Assembly: GCA_021810735.1 (NCBI GenBank)
Contig: JAJZIF010000152.1
Coordinates: 1 to 8,180, forward strand
Length of the DNA stretch: 8,180 nucleotides
Direction of reading: 5' to 3'
Source of the DNA: Acidobacteriota bacterium
GTDB lineage: Bacteria; Acidobacteriota; Terriglobia; Terriglobales; Acidobacteriaceae
In this document: piece by piece, positions 8,136 through 8,180 of the stretch
How positions within the stretch are numbered: position 1 is the first letter of the stretch
How the letters are laid out: each line of letters starts with the position of its first letter
The notes under the pieces: model-generated
Seen by the model: only the letters and a program-made list of their open reading frames with translations
The model's database searches: none
What the model was told of the DNA's origin: nothing
Position numbers and translations under genes: made by a program

Positions 8136-8180
8136 TGGACATTCGTTGGATTTGAAGCCGAGGTCGGGGATGCGCCCTCC

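Overview
The window reads as chromosomal DNA from a GC-rich Gram-negative bacterium, most likely an acidobacterium (Terriglobia-like). This is inferred from a secreted S53 peptidase carrying tandem Ig-like repeats, an outer-membrane barrel protein, a secreted GH42-like glycosidase, and a decayed integrase whose wording resembles acidobacterial ones. No rRNA, tRNA or CRISPR array was seen.

Layout. Positions 1-2184 (minus) encode a sedolisin/kumamolisin-type S53 endopeptidase. It has a signal peptide, a pro-domain, a complete Glu/Asp/Asp/Ser catalytic set and at least two Ig-like repeats, and its 3' end runs off the left edge. Its upstream region (2185-2568) holds a good ribosome-binding site, a plausible sigma-70 promoter and a perfect 14-bp palindrome at the predicted transcription start. 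Positions 2569-3909 (minus) are a complete argG (argininosuccinate synthase), a housekeeping gene with no other arginine gene nearby. Diverging from it, about 4113-6485 (plus) is a secreted GH42-like beta-galactosidase-type hydrolase. After a 337-bp gap, 6823-7722 (plus) is a predicted outer-membrane beta-barrel protein of unknown role. The right end (about 7765-8135, plus) carries the broken C-terminal half of a tyrosine recombinase, split over three frames and with an in-frame stop.

How the parts fit. Three of the four intact genes act outside the cytoplasm: an acid-type protease, a glycosidase and an outer-membrane protein. All three predicted signal-peptide cleavage sites leave glutamine as the first mature residue. 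The glycosidase and barrel protein are co-directional and may form a small carbohydrate-related pair, but the gap between them argues against tight translational coupling. The integrase remnant marks an old mobile-element insertion on the right flank. I do not see a clearly new multi-gene system. The items most worth a second look are the palindrome at the protease promoter, the Asn-to-Ser change before the glycosidase acid/base Glu, the paired cysteines beside the protease catalytic residues, and the integrase fossil.
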